8,651 nucleotides of DNA, taken from positions 1-8,651 of the forward strand of contig JAFDET010000140.1 in NCBI GenBank assembly GCA_019310195.1. Direction: 5' to 3'. The DNA comes from Deltaproteobacteria bacterium. GTDB lineage: Bacteria > Myxococcota_A > UBA9160 > JAFDET01. Under the pieces are notes generated by a model that worked only from the letters and a program-made list of their open reading frames with translations, searched no databases and was not told where the DNA came from. This document shows positions 1 through 5,700 of this stretch, one piece after another. Positions within the stretch are counted from its first letter, which is position 1; each line of letters starts with the position of its first letter. A program made the translations under genes and the position numbers.

Positions 1-231
1 CTCGACGACGGCACCGCGCTCGCCGAGTCCATGGCGATCATCCGCTACCTGGAAGAACTCCACCCACAGCCGCCGCTACTGGGCGCCACGCCCCTGGAGC
101 GCGCCGAGATCGGGGTGTGGCTAGGCCGGCTGGAGGAGTGCCTCTACATCCCGGTGGACTGGGGCCCGCCCCAGCGCCCTGGCCTGACTGCACATAGTGC
201 CAGACCTGCATTCAGGGACGTTCCTGCATAA
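1..231 (+). CDS. Glutathione S-transferase family protein, 5' partial and truncated at its 3' end
   Basis: The gene enters from the left edge in frame 1. The readable residues LDDGTALAESMAIIRYLEEL are the end of the thioredoxin-like N-terminal domain of a GST: the 'E-S-x-A-I-x-x-Y-L' stretch contains the Glu-Ser pair that holds the gamma-glutamyl part of glutathione. A linker (LLGATPLERAEI) and the first helix of the all-alpha C-terminal domain (VWLGRLEECLYIPV) follow. Family resemblance stops near base 160-180. A normal GST would need roughly 100 more residues, but the frame runs into the inverted-repeat array and ends with FRDVPA and a TAA inside it. The protein therefore lacks most of its C-terminal domain and is probably a pseudogene or non-enzymatic fragment. 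GSTs conjugate glutathione to electrophiles or act as isomerases; the subfamily cannot be told. The true start lies outside the window. Confidence 0.75.
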   Translation, partial: LDDGTALAESMAIIRYLEELHPQPPLLGATPLERAEIGVWLGRLEECLYIPVDWGPPQRPGLTAHSARPAFRDVPA

Positions 232-382
232 CTGCACGCAGTACCAGACCTGCGCACGCGTCGGTTCGAGGAAAGCGGTGCGGGGGCATGCACCTCCAGG
301 AGTGGCACTCCGTGCAGTTACGCAGGAACGTCCCTCTGTGCAGGAGTGGCACTGGCTGCAGTTATGCAGGAACGTCCCTGAA
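185..382. repeat. Inverted array of a ~39-bp repeat at 44-bp period, with a perfect 26-bp inverted repeat at its edges
   Basis: Two plus-oriented units lie at 297-335 and 341-379 (35 of 39 bases identical). They begin CAGGAGTGGCACT and end GCAGGAACGTCCCT. The same unit lies in reverse orientation at 214-252. A further half-copy at 187-209 matches 231-253 at 20 of 23 bases, again 44 bp away. Bases 211-236 (starting TTCAGGGACGTTCCTGCATA) and 357-382 are perfect reverse complements over 26 bp. The intervening 253-296 is unrelated spacer. The block sits between convergent genes and supplies the stop codon of both. A transcript from either side could fold into a long hairpin, so it may act as a bidirectional terminator. 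No transposase is present. It could be a non-autonomous element (MITE or REP/REPIN-like) or a locally amplified repeat. Confidence 0.85.
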
Positions 383-1120
383 CGCACGTAGGCGCTCGGC
401 CAGGTGGAAGACGTCCTCGGCGCGCTCGCAGTCCACCTCGGGCCAGTCGCCGAAGGGGTCCAGGAGCAGCGGATGGACGCCCGCTGCCCGCGCCCCGGAT
501 ACGTCGGCGTGATAGATGTCGCCCACGTGGAGAGTGCGCTCGGGTCGGGCGCCCGACGCTTCCAGGGCGTGATGGAAGATGCGCGGGTCGGGCTTCTCGA
601 AGCCGACCCGGTGCGAGTCCACTACGTGCTCGAAGTGCTCACGCAGCTCGAGCTGCGTGAGGATCTCCTCGACCGATCCGTCCGAGTTGCTGACCACCAC
701 GAGTCGAAGCCCCAGGACCCGCAGCGCCCGCAGCGCCTCCGGCACCCGGGGCATGACCCAGCGCCACAGCTGCAGGGAGCCGCCGGAACGCAGCACCGGC
801 GCCAGCTCGCGCGCGAGCACTGCGCGCCGCTCCTCATCCAGATGGGACGCCGCATCCAGGCGGCCCAGCAGCGTGCGCAGGAGGAACGCAAAAGCGTCGT
901 CGCCCTCGGTGCGCCCCGCGTGACTCACCGCCTCGGACACCGCCGGGCGCGCGGCGGCCTCGGCCCGCTGCACGTCCTCCACCTCGCAGGCAACCCCGCG
1001 TTCGGTCAGCTCGCGCACGACCCAGGCAAAGTCCATGGAAACGAGCGTGTTGCCCGCGTCGAGGAAGATCGTGTCGATTTCGGACCAGGGAATCGCGCTC
1101 ACGGCCGGCGAGGCTACCAC
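362..1120 (-). CDS. HAD-superfamily hydrolase (subfamily IA-like)
   Basis: The 252-residue product carries the haloacid dehalogenase-like motifs in order: motif I FLDAGNTL with nucleophile Asp21, motif II VVVSNSDG with Ser144, motif III Lys176 in GFEKPDP, and motif IV VGDIYHAD (Asp201, Asp206). A helical cap of about 100 residues lies between motifs I and II, as in subfamily I. The second motif I Asp, normally the general acid/base, is replaced by Gly23 (D-A-G). That variant recurs in HAD-IA proteins, but it makes a specific phosphatase call unsafe. The start taken is GTG at 1120; a second GTG six codons in would also leave all motifs intact, and neither has a clear Shine-Dalgarno sequence. 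The final residues FRDVPA and the TAA come from the flanking repeat. It is last in the minus-strand gene run, 43 bp after the sigma-like gene. The substrate is unknown. Confidence 0.85.
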   Translation of the reverse strand: MVASPAVSAIPWSEIDTIFLDAGNTLVSMDFAWVVRELTERGVACEVEDVQRAEAAARPAVSEAVSHAGRTEGDDAFAFLLRTLLGRLDAASHLDEERRAVLARELAPVLRSGGSLQLWRWVMPRVPEALRALRVLGLRLVVVSNSDGSVEEILTQLELREHFEHVVDSHRVGFEKPDPRIFHHALEASGARPERTLHVGDIYHADVSGARAAGVHPLLLDPFGDWPEVDCERAEDVFHLAERLRAFRDVPA

Positions 1121-1163
1121 GCCGGCGCTCGGGATCCGCCCACCCCTGGGGGCGGGACTCGGC

Positions 1164-1451
1164 TCAGCGCCCGTGCTTCTCCAGACGGCGGGCCGCCTCC
1201 ATCACCAGGGCGTCGAGGAAATTCCCAGGAGCGCCCCGCACCAGCATCCGGATCGCCTCCTCGAGGATGGCCTCGGTCAGCTTCTCGGCGCCGCGTTCGC
1301 TCGAGGCCCGGCATCGCGCGAAGGCGAGCACCCGCGGGAAGTAGCGGGCGTAGAAGCCCTCGAAAGCTTGGGGATCGCCGCTGCGCAGGGGCGCCACCGG
1401 ATCGGGCGCGCGATGCGGCCGGGCAGGCGGAGTCGGGGGGAGGTCCGGCAT
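1164..1451 (-). CDS. Small protein resembling sigma-70 region 2 only
   Basis: This 95-residue protein has a proline-rich N-terminus (1-20) followed by SGDPQAFEGFYARYFPRVLAFARCR (24-48), which matches the pattern opening region 2 of ECF sigma factors (GDxxAFExLYxRYxPRVxxFAR). The following helix, AEKLTEAILEEAIRML, sits where ECF factors have their D-A-E-D-x-x-Q-E-x-F core-binding segment but is not a close match. ALVMEAARRLEKHG could be the remnant of the helix that recognises the -10 element. There is no region 4, so it is about half the length of an ECF factor. It lies 37 bp after ubiA and 43 bp before the HAD gene, and may be co-transcribed with them. It could be a degenerate ECF factor, a stand-alone sigma-2 regulator or a chance resemblance. 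The function is not established. Confidence 0.6.
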   Translation of the reverse strand: MPDLPPTPPARPHRAPDPVAPLRSGDPQAFEGFYARYFPRVLAFARCRASSERGAEKLTEAILEEAIRMLVRGAPGNFLDALVMEAARRLEKHGR

Positions 1452-1488
1452 CGCCCGCCGAGCATAGCTCGCCTGCGGGCCCGTCCAG

Positions 1489-2496
1489 TCAGAGGAAGAT
1501 CGGGTAGACCGCGTTCGCGATCAGACCCAGGATCAGCAGCCCCCCCGCGAGACGGGTGAGGGTGAAGGCCCAGGCCACGTACCAGAGCGGCCAGATCGGG
1601 TAGCCCGGCGGCGCTGACTCGGGCGGCGGCTGCCCGAACACCTTGATCACCTTCAGCAGGCGCGGCACGGCCCCGAACGACAGCAGTGTCCAGACGCCGA
1701 AGGTCCCGGTCAGCACCAGCAGCCCCACCGCGACGAAGAACGAGACCATCAACACCTGGCTGATCCAGCGAGCGCGCTCGTCGCCCAGGATCACCGGCAG
1801 CGTGTGGATCCCCCTGGCGGTGTCCGCGGGCAGCTTGTCCACGTGCTTGCCGAACAGGACCGTGGTCACGAGAATTGCGTAGGGGATGCTGGCCGCCCAC
1901 ACCCAGGGCGGAAGCTGCCCCGTCGACACGAAGAAGGTGCCGGCGATCATCAGCGGGCCCCACACGATGAACACGCCCGGCTCACCGAGCCCGCGGTGCT
2001 TGAGCTTCAGCGGGGGCGCCACATAGAAGACGCTGATGAAGAGCCCGGACAGGGCGAACGCGGCCACCGGCCAGCCCCACACCGAGGTCAAGTGCACCAG
2101 GATGGCCAGGTCGACCAGGTTGACCAGGGCGATTGCCGTCACCAATCCGCCCTTGGAGATCAAGCCCGAGAGGATCGGGTGCGGCGCATATTGGCCGCGC
2201 ACGTAGTCGTCGGAGTCCACTCCACCGGCCAGGTCGAAGTAGTCGTTGATCATGTTGTTGGCCGCGTGGGCCAGCAGCACGCCCACCAACGCCTCGGCGA
2301 AGTAGAGCCAGTACAGCGTGACGGGTGTGGGACCGGCCAGGGCCAGAAGCCCGCCCACCAGGGCCGACGTCAGGGTCATCGGGAAGACGCTGGCCCGTGT
2401 AATCAGGAGCCAGCGGGAGACGGCATCCATCTCCTTGTCGCTGGAAAGGTTCTGGGTCCGGATGACTTCAGCCCAGTTGCCGACGACGGATGCCAT
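1489..2496 (-). CDS. UbiA-family prenyltransferase, MenA-like (membrane)
   Basis: This 335-residue integral membrane protein has about eight or nine hydrophobic segments starting near residue 38. The first Asp-rich motif of the family is NNMINDYFD (80-88), with N84, D85 and D88 set to bind the Mg-diphosphate of the prenyl donor. The second is DKLPAD (220-225), followed by GIHTLPVILG. Between them, FYVAPPLKLKHRGLGE (157-172) and the following GPLMIAGTFFV closely follow the MenA pattern. MenA joins a polyprenyl chain to 1,4-dihydroxy-2-naphthoate in menaquinone synthesis, but other UbiA members act on different aromatic acceptors, so the acceptor is inferred. The ATG at 2496 has a strong GGGGAGG site six bases upstream. 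The gene starts 29 bp after cbpM, which suggests read-through from the chaperone genes. The roughly 35-residue N-terminal extension is hydrophilic. Confidence 0.85.
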   Translation of the reverse strand: MASVVGNWAEVIRTQNLSSDKEMDAVSRWLLITRASVFPMTLTSALVGGLLALAGPTPVTLYWLYFAEALVGVLLAHAANNMINDYFDLAGGVDSDDYVRGQYAPHPILSGLISKGGLVTAIALVNLVDLAILVHLTSVWGWPVAAFALSGLFISVFYVAPPLKLKHRGLGEPGVFIVWGPLMIAGTFFVSTGQLPPWVWAASIPYAILVTTVLFGKHVDKLPADTARGIHTLPVILGDERARWISQVLMVSFFVAVGLLVLTGTFGVWTLLSFGAVPRLLKVIKVFGQPPPESAPPGYPIWPLWYVAWAFTLTRLAGGLLILGLIANAVYPIFL

Positions 2497-2525
2497 GATG
2501 CGCCTCCCCGGTGGAAAGGCGAACG

Positions 2526-2822
2526 CTAGCGGCGGGTTCGATCTCCGTCGAGACCGCGGCCCGACTCCACCAGCTCACGCAGCACGGTGCGCATGCGCTC
2601 CTCGAGACACAGCAGGCGGCGTCTCAGGTGCAGGGCGACGTCGACGCCGGCCGGGTTCACGCCCAGCTCGCGCATCAGGAGGGCCGCCAGGCGCAGATCG
2701 TCGGCCTGATCGGGCGTCAGCTCCTCTTCGGGGAAGAGGCCCTCACGGCGCAGCTCCGTGAACCAGTCGCCGTCGTCGGCGTCCAGGAAACGCATCACCT
2801 CCACGATGCCCACGCGCTTCAC
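2526..2822 (-). CDS. cbpM: CbpM-like chaperone modulator, MerR-type HTH
   Basis: The 98-residue protein resembles CbpM, the small modulator that binds the J-domain of CbpA and inhibits its co-chaperone activity. Visible features are an N-terminal winged-helix-like part (GIVEVMRFLDADDGDWFTEL, then REGLFPEEE), a middle segment (LRLAALLMRELGVNPAGVDV) with the 'R-x-L-G-V-N-x-x-G-V' pattern of CbpM/MerR-type HTH proteins, and a C-terminal helical region rich in Arg, Glu and Leu that probably forms the dimer or partner-binding helix. The GTG start overlaps the TGA of the preceding cbpA-like gene by 4 bp (GTGA), so the two are translationally coupled. This is the classic cbpA-cbpM pair and strengthens both calls. 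The start is fixed by the overlap. Confidence 0.85.
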   Translation of the reverse strand: MKRVGIVEVMRFLDADDGDWFTELRREGLFPEEELTPDQADDLRLAALLMRELGVNPAGVDVALHLRRRLLCLEERMRTVLRELVESGRGLDGDRTRR

Positions 2823-3778
2823 CGGAAGAGCTCCTCGCGGGGCGACTCCGGCTCGAAGCGCGCCATGCGCTCCACGTCGCTGCGCGCGTCGTCGTCCAGG
2901 TCGCGCGGGACGCGAATCCGCACCTCGGCGTACAGGTCACCGGACGCGGCACCGCTGGGCGACGGCACCCCCTTGCCCTTCAGCCGCAGGCGCGCGCCGC
3001 CGTCGGTGCCCGGCGGAATGGTCACCGTGGCCCGCCCGTCGAGAGTGGGTACCTCCACCTTGGCCCCCAGCACGGCCTCACTGAGGGTCACCGGCAGCGT
3101 CAGGTAGAGGTCGCGGCCCTCGCGGCGAAAGAAGGCATGGGGTCGCACGCGCACGTGGGCGTAGAGGTCGCCGGCGGGCCCGCCGCCCAGGCCCGTCCCT
3201 CCCTTGCCCCGCAGGCGGATACGTCCGCCGTCGGCCACGCCCGGCGGAATCCGCACGGTCACCACGTCCTGCACCACACCCCCGTCGGCCGACGGCCGTG
3301 CCAGGTGCAGGCGCTTCTCGCCGCCGCAGGCGGCTTCCAGGAAGTCGAGCTCCAGCTCCGCCTGAACGTCGGCGCCGCGCATGGCGAAGCCCGGATGACG
3401 CGGATCGGACCCACGGGCCGTTCCGCCGAAGAGGCCGGAGAGCACGTCGTCCAAGTCGCCGAACGAGTACGCGTCACCCGCATGGCCGGCTCCGGGCCCA
3501 CCGAAGCGGGCGCCGAATGCCTCGCGCATGCGCCGCGCGGCCTCGGGATCGAAGCCCGACTCCAGTGACGCCTCGCCGAACTCGTCGTAGCTGCGCCGCT
3601 TGTCCTCGTCGGAGAGAACGGCGTAGGCCTCGGAGATCTCCTTGAAGCGCTGCTCCGCGGCGGCGTCGCCCGGATTCAGGTCCGGATGGGAGCGGCGCGC
3701 GAGACCCCGGTAGGCCTTGCGGATCGCCTCCGCGTCGGCCTCGCGCGGCACCTCCAGGATCCCGTAGAGATCCTTCAT
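2819..3778 (-). CDS. cbpA: CbpA-type DnaJ co-chaperone
   Basis: The 319-residue protein has a J-domain at residues 1-70 with the HPD tripeptide (31-33), which stimulates the DnaK ATPase, and helix IV sequence DKRRSYDEFG. A Gly/Phe-rich linker follows at 75-133 (ARFGGPGAGHAG, SFGDLDDVLSGLFGG). Two beta-rich peptide-binding domains follow without the CxxCxGxG zinc finger of DnaJ itself, which makes it a class II/CbpA type: VTVRIPPGVADGGRIRLRGKG at 174-193 and VTIPPGTDGGARLRLKGKG at 252-270 are the two homologous substrate-binding turns. The C-terminal 295-319 is the dimerisation region. It starts 52 bp downstream of the second hsp20 and overlaps cbpM by 4 bp. No strong Shine-Dalgarno sequence is visible (only CGAG just before the ATG). 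Confidence 0.93.
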   Translation of the reverse strand: MKDLYGILEVPREADAEAIRKAYRGLARRSHPDLNPGDAAAEQRFKEISEAYAVLSDEDKRRSYDEFGEASLESGFDPEAARRMREAFGARFGGPGAGHAGDAYSFGDLDDVLSGLFGGTARGSDPRHPGFAMRGADVQAELELDFLEAACGGEKRLHLARPSADGGVVQDVVTVRIPPGVADGGRIRLRGKGGTGLGGGPAGDLYAHVRVRPHAFFRREGRDLYLTLPVTLSEAVLGAKVEVPTLDGRATVTIPPGTDGGARLRLKGKGVPSPSGAASGDLYAEVRIRVPRDLDDDARSDVERMARFEPESPREELFR

Positions 3779-3830
3779 CTCGTTGCGGCGCTGCGGGCGT
3801 CAGGCGCGTCGGGCCCGATGCCCGCGGCGC

Positions 3831-4217
3831 TCACCCCGCCCGCACCGCGATGGTTCGCGGACGGGCATCCTCGGCCCTGGGCAGGAGCAGGTGCAGCACG
3901 CCGTTCTCGATGCGCGCCTCGATGCCCTTGGGATCGAGGCGGTTCGACACGCGGAAGCTGCGCTCGAAGTTGCCCACGTTGTACTCGGAGTAGAGCGGCT
4001 GGAGATCCTCGTAGTCGGCCAACGACACGTTGCCCTCGATGGTGAGGACACCGTCGTGAAGGCCCACCTCCACGCTCTTCTCGTCCACGCCCGGCAGATC
4101 CACGGACATCCAGACGGCATCCTGGCGCTCACCGATATCCACGTTGGGCTGGTAGGTGCGGCCCGGGCGGGTTCCCTCCTGGGCTGCGGGCTGCTTGACG
4201 CTGACGTCCTTCGCCAT
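3831..4217 (-). CDS. Hsp20-family small heat-shock protein (second copy)
   Basis: This 128-residue ATP-independent holdase has a short, probably disordered N-terminus (1-20) and then an alpha-crystallin domain from about residue 22 to 118. Visible landmarks are PNVDIGERQDAVWMSVDLPG (24-43), the V-x-x-x-DGVLTIEG strand pair (50-62), RSFRV (86-90) and the family signature ENGVLHLLLPR (104-114). The C-terminal TIAV (122-125) is where the I-x-I/V oligomer-anchoring motif normally sits. Its ATG at 4217 follows an AGGAGG Shine-Dalgarno sequence overlapping the TAG of the preceding hsp20 gene (12-bp gap), so the pair is co-transcribed. It is clearly diverged from the first copy, especially in the N-terminal arm and in the segment SLADYEDLQPLYSEYN, so it is not a recent duplicate. 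Confidence 0.92.
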   Translation of the reverse strand: MAKDVSVKQPAAQEGTRPGRTYQPNVDIGERQDAVWMSVDLPGVDEKSVEVGLHDGVLTIEGNVSLADYEDLQPLYSEYNVGNFERSFRVSNRLDPKGIEARIENGVLHLLLPRAEDARPRTIAVRAG

Positions 4218-4229
4218 GACTCGTTCCTC

Positions 4230-4658
4230 CTAGCTGGCCTGCACGCTGATGCGGCGCGGCCGAGCTTCCTCGCGGTGGGGAATGCTCACGGTGAGCACGC
4301 CATGCTTGCACTCCGCGCTGGCGTTTCCGGTGGCGGCGTCCTCGGGGAGCTGCAGCGAGCGGGAGAACTCTCCCGTCCAGCACTCGCGCCGGTGGATGCT
4401 GCCCTCCGCGGGCTCGGGCGTCTCGCGCTTGCCCGATACGGTCAGCGTGCGGCCGTGGGTCTCGATCGACAGATCCTCCGGGGCCAGCCCGGGCACCTCG
4501 AACCGGGCCACGTAGCCGTCCTTCCCACGGAACACGTTCACCGGAGGGAAGGCGCCACGGCCCGACAAGCCGAAGCCGTGAGGCTGCTCGAAGGCACGCT
4601 CGATCTCCGTCTGGAGATGCTGGAGCGCATTCCAAGGGTCGTAGGAAAGCAGTCGCAT
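4230..4658 (-). CDS. Hsp20-family small heat-shock protein (first copy)
   Basis: The 142-residue protein opens with MRLLSYDPWNALQHLQTEIE, the usual 'W-x-x-L-x-x-L' start of class A Hsp20 proteins. The alpha-crystallin domain follows from about residue 38: PPVNVFRGKDGYVARFEVPG, then LTVSGKRE (72-79), GEFSRSLQLPED (96-107) and the signature KHGVLTVSIPH (118-128). ISV at 137-139 is the likely I-x-I/V anchor. The frame is open back to 4730, but ATG 4658 was chosen because GGGAGG lies eight bases before it and because family resemblance begins there. Hsp20 proteins bind unfolding proteins and hold them for DnaK/DnaJ, so its place at the head of a cluster with cbpA and cbpM is functionally coherent. 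Confidence 0.93.
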   Translation of the reverse strand: MRLLSYDPWNALQHLQTEIERAFEQPHGFGLSGRGAFPPVNVFRGKDGYVARFEVPGLAPEDLSIETHGRTLTVSGKRETPEPAEGSIHRRECWTGEFSRSLQLPEDAATGNASAECKHGVLTVSIPHREEARPRRISVQAS

Positions 4659-4702
4659 GAATCGAACCTCCCACGCGCGAGATCCCTCCCGCGCTGATGC
4701 GA

Positions 4703-4730
4703 ATGCTGTGAACCGCTCGAAGCCTGTCAA
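4703..4730 (-). promoter_or_regulatory. Candidate promoter for the hsp20-hsp20-cbpA-cbpM run
   Basis: Read on the minus strand, TTGACA (4730-4725) is a perfect sigma-70 type -35 hexamer. Sixteen bases later comes CAGCAT (4708-4703), a weak -10 matching three of six consensus bases. Transcription would begin about 38 bases before the first hsp20 start codon. The -10 does not resemble the sigma-32 consensus, and no CIRCE operator (TTAGCACTC-N9-GAGTGCTAA) was seen between 4659 and 4909. The mode of heat-shock control is therefore not visible. Confidence 0.4.
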
Positions 4731-4795
4731 ACGGGCGCGATCCCCCCCGGGACCCCGCGGGCATGCGGTACCGGCCCCTGGAAACCCCCTGCTTC

Positions 4796-4823
4796 CGCAC
4801 GCTTGCAGCAGCCGTTGCGTGCG
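4796..4823. promoter_or_regulatory. Inverted repeat in the hsp20/FHA divergent region
   Basis: CGCACGC (4796-4802) and GCGTGCG (4817-4823) are perfect 7-bp inverted repeats separated by 14 bp. They lie between the divergent hsp20 and FHA genes, about 87 bp before the FHA start codon. This could be an operator or a hairpin in an FHA leader transcript. No regulator family can be assigned, and a 7-bp GC-rich repeat could be chance in DNA of this composition. Confidence 0.25.
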
Positions 4824-4909
4824 TGCGAGGGGCCCCTGCCGTCACCGAAGCCACTCAGACTCGCGAGCGTTCTGCCGATATGCCAGGGCGTATCGCCGCG
4901 GAGCGCATC

Positions 4910-5671
4910 ATGGCCCATCTCTACTTCATCCTGAAGAACACGGAGCAGCCCAGCCGGATCCTGGTCTGGGACACGCGGACCCTGTCCATCGGTCGCTCGC
5001 CGGAAAACGACCTGGCCCTCGACGACGAGGAGGTGTCGCGAAAGCACGCCCACCTCACCAACGAGAACGGCCGCTTCGAGGTCGGCGACTACCGCACGGG
5101 CAATGGCACCTTCGTGAACGGAAAGCGCGTCTCCCAGAAGGCCCCGTTCAAGCCCGGGGACGTAATCGCGGTGGGCAAGCTCCAGCTGGAGTTGTGCCAG
5201 AGCGAGGAGCATCCCGCGAAGCTGGGCCTCAAGGCGGACTTCGTCTCGCATCTCAAGACCATGGGAATGATGCCCCAGGGCCAGGACGCGAACGCCACCA
5301 TGCTGGGGCTGTCCGACACGGCGCCTCCGGACGAGGAGTTCGTGATCGAGCCCGAGCGCGGCTCGGGCGGCCAGGCCTTCGTGGTCGGAGATGAGGTGCA
5401 GCAGGGCTTCCAGATGCGCGAGCTGGAAGACAGCCTGAACGACATGCAGTTCGAGATGGACGACGCGCTGGACCTGACCGACGCGGCCGACGACATCCCG
5501 CCGCCGCCGGAGACCCGGACCTTGGACCTGAACCCGGACCCCGCCCCGGCCGCTGCGCCGGCCGACGACCCGACGACGCGGCTGCGCAAGCTCAAGGCGC
5601 TGCTGGACGAGGGGCTGATCAGCGAGGAAGAGTTCCAGGCCAAGCGCACGGCCATCCTGGACTCCATGTAA
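4910..5671 (+). CDS. FHA domain protein with C-terminal SHOCT domain
   Basis: The 253-residue cytoplasmic protein has a forkhead-associated domain at about residues 5-97. It carries the phosphothreonine-binding signature residues: G28-R29-S30, S43-R44-K45-H46 and N65-G66-T67...N70-G71. The linker at 98-218 is acidic and low in complexity (MDDALDLTDAADD, then PPPPETRT and an Ala/Pro stretch) and looks disordered. Residues 221-253 (TTRLRKLKALLDEGLISEEE onward) form a SHOCT domain, a short C-terminal oligomerisation-like module. The frame is open back to 4763, but ATG 4910 is preferred because GGAG lies six bases upstream and the FHA domain begins directly. FHA proteins read Ser/Thr kinase signals; no kinase is in the window. 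The stop lies in a 13-bp tandem repeat. Confidence 0.9.
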   Translation: MAHLYFILKNTEQPSRILVWDTRTLSIGRSPENDLALDDEEVSRKHAHLTNENGRFEVGDYRTGNGTFVNGKRVSQKAPFKPGDVIAVGKLQLELCQSEEHPAKLGLKADFVSHLKTMGMMPQGQDANATMLGLSDTAPPDEEFVIEPERGSGGQAFVVGDEVQQGFQMRELEDSLNDMQFEMDDALDLTDAADDIPPPPETRTLDLNPDPAPAAAPADDPTTRLRKLKALLDEGLISEEEFQAKRTAILDSM

Positions 5672-5700
5672 GCGCTCCAGGTAAGCGCTCCAGGTAAGCG
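5662..5700. repeat. 13-bp tandem repeat, three units, over the FHA stop codon
   Basis: Units lie at 5662-5674 (CTCCATGTAAGCG), 5675-5687 (CTCCAGGTAAGCG) and 5688-5700 (identical to the second). The first unit contains the last codons and the TAA of the FHA gene and differs at one base. The two extra units lie outside the coding region, so the protein is unaffected. This looks like replication-slippage expansion of the gene end. Confidence 0.85.

Noticed and set aside
185..382. CRISPR array
   Set aside because: The 39-bp units are separated by only 5 bp, occur in both orientations and vary from copy to copy. There are no unique spacers of 30-40 bp and no cas genes.
197..391. Small Cys-containing proteins read through the repeat array on both strands
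   Set aside because: The open frames exist only because the repeat lacks stops in them. There are no ribosome-binding sites, and the peptides are direct translations of the repeat units.
404..1507. A 367-codon plus-strand frame opposite the HAD, sigma-like and ubiA genes
   Set aside because: It is Arg/Pro/Gly-rich with no family motif, and it is the antisense of the HAD gene, whose motifs are complete. High GC keeps such frames open.
3779..3830. Terminator hairpin between hsp20 and cbpA
   Set aside because: Only a 5-bp GC stem (CGGGC/GCCCG) without a T-run is visible, which is expected by chance at this GC content.
4659..4909. CIRCE operator or ROSE thermometer for the hsp20 genes
   Set aside because: No TTAGCACTC-N9-GAGTGCTAA is present, and I could not find leader sequence complementary to the Shine-Dalgarno region.
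4763..4909. 49-residue N-terminal extension of the FHA protein
   Set aside because: It has no family resemblance, and a Shine-Dalgarno sequence (GGAG, six bases) precedes ATG 4910, where the domain begins.
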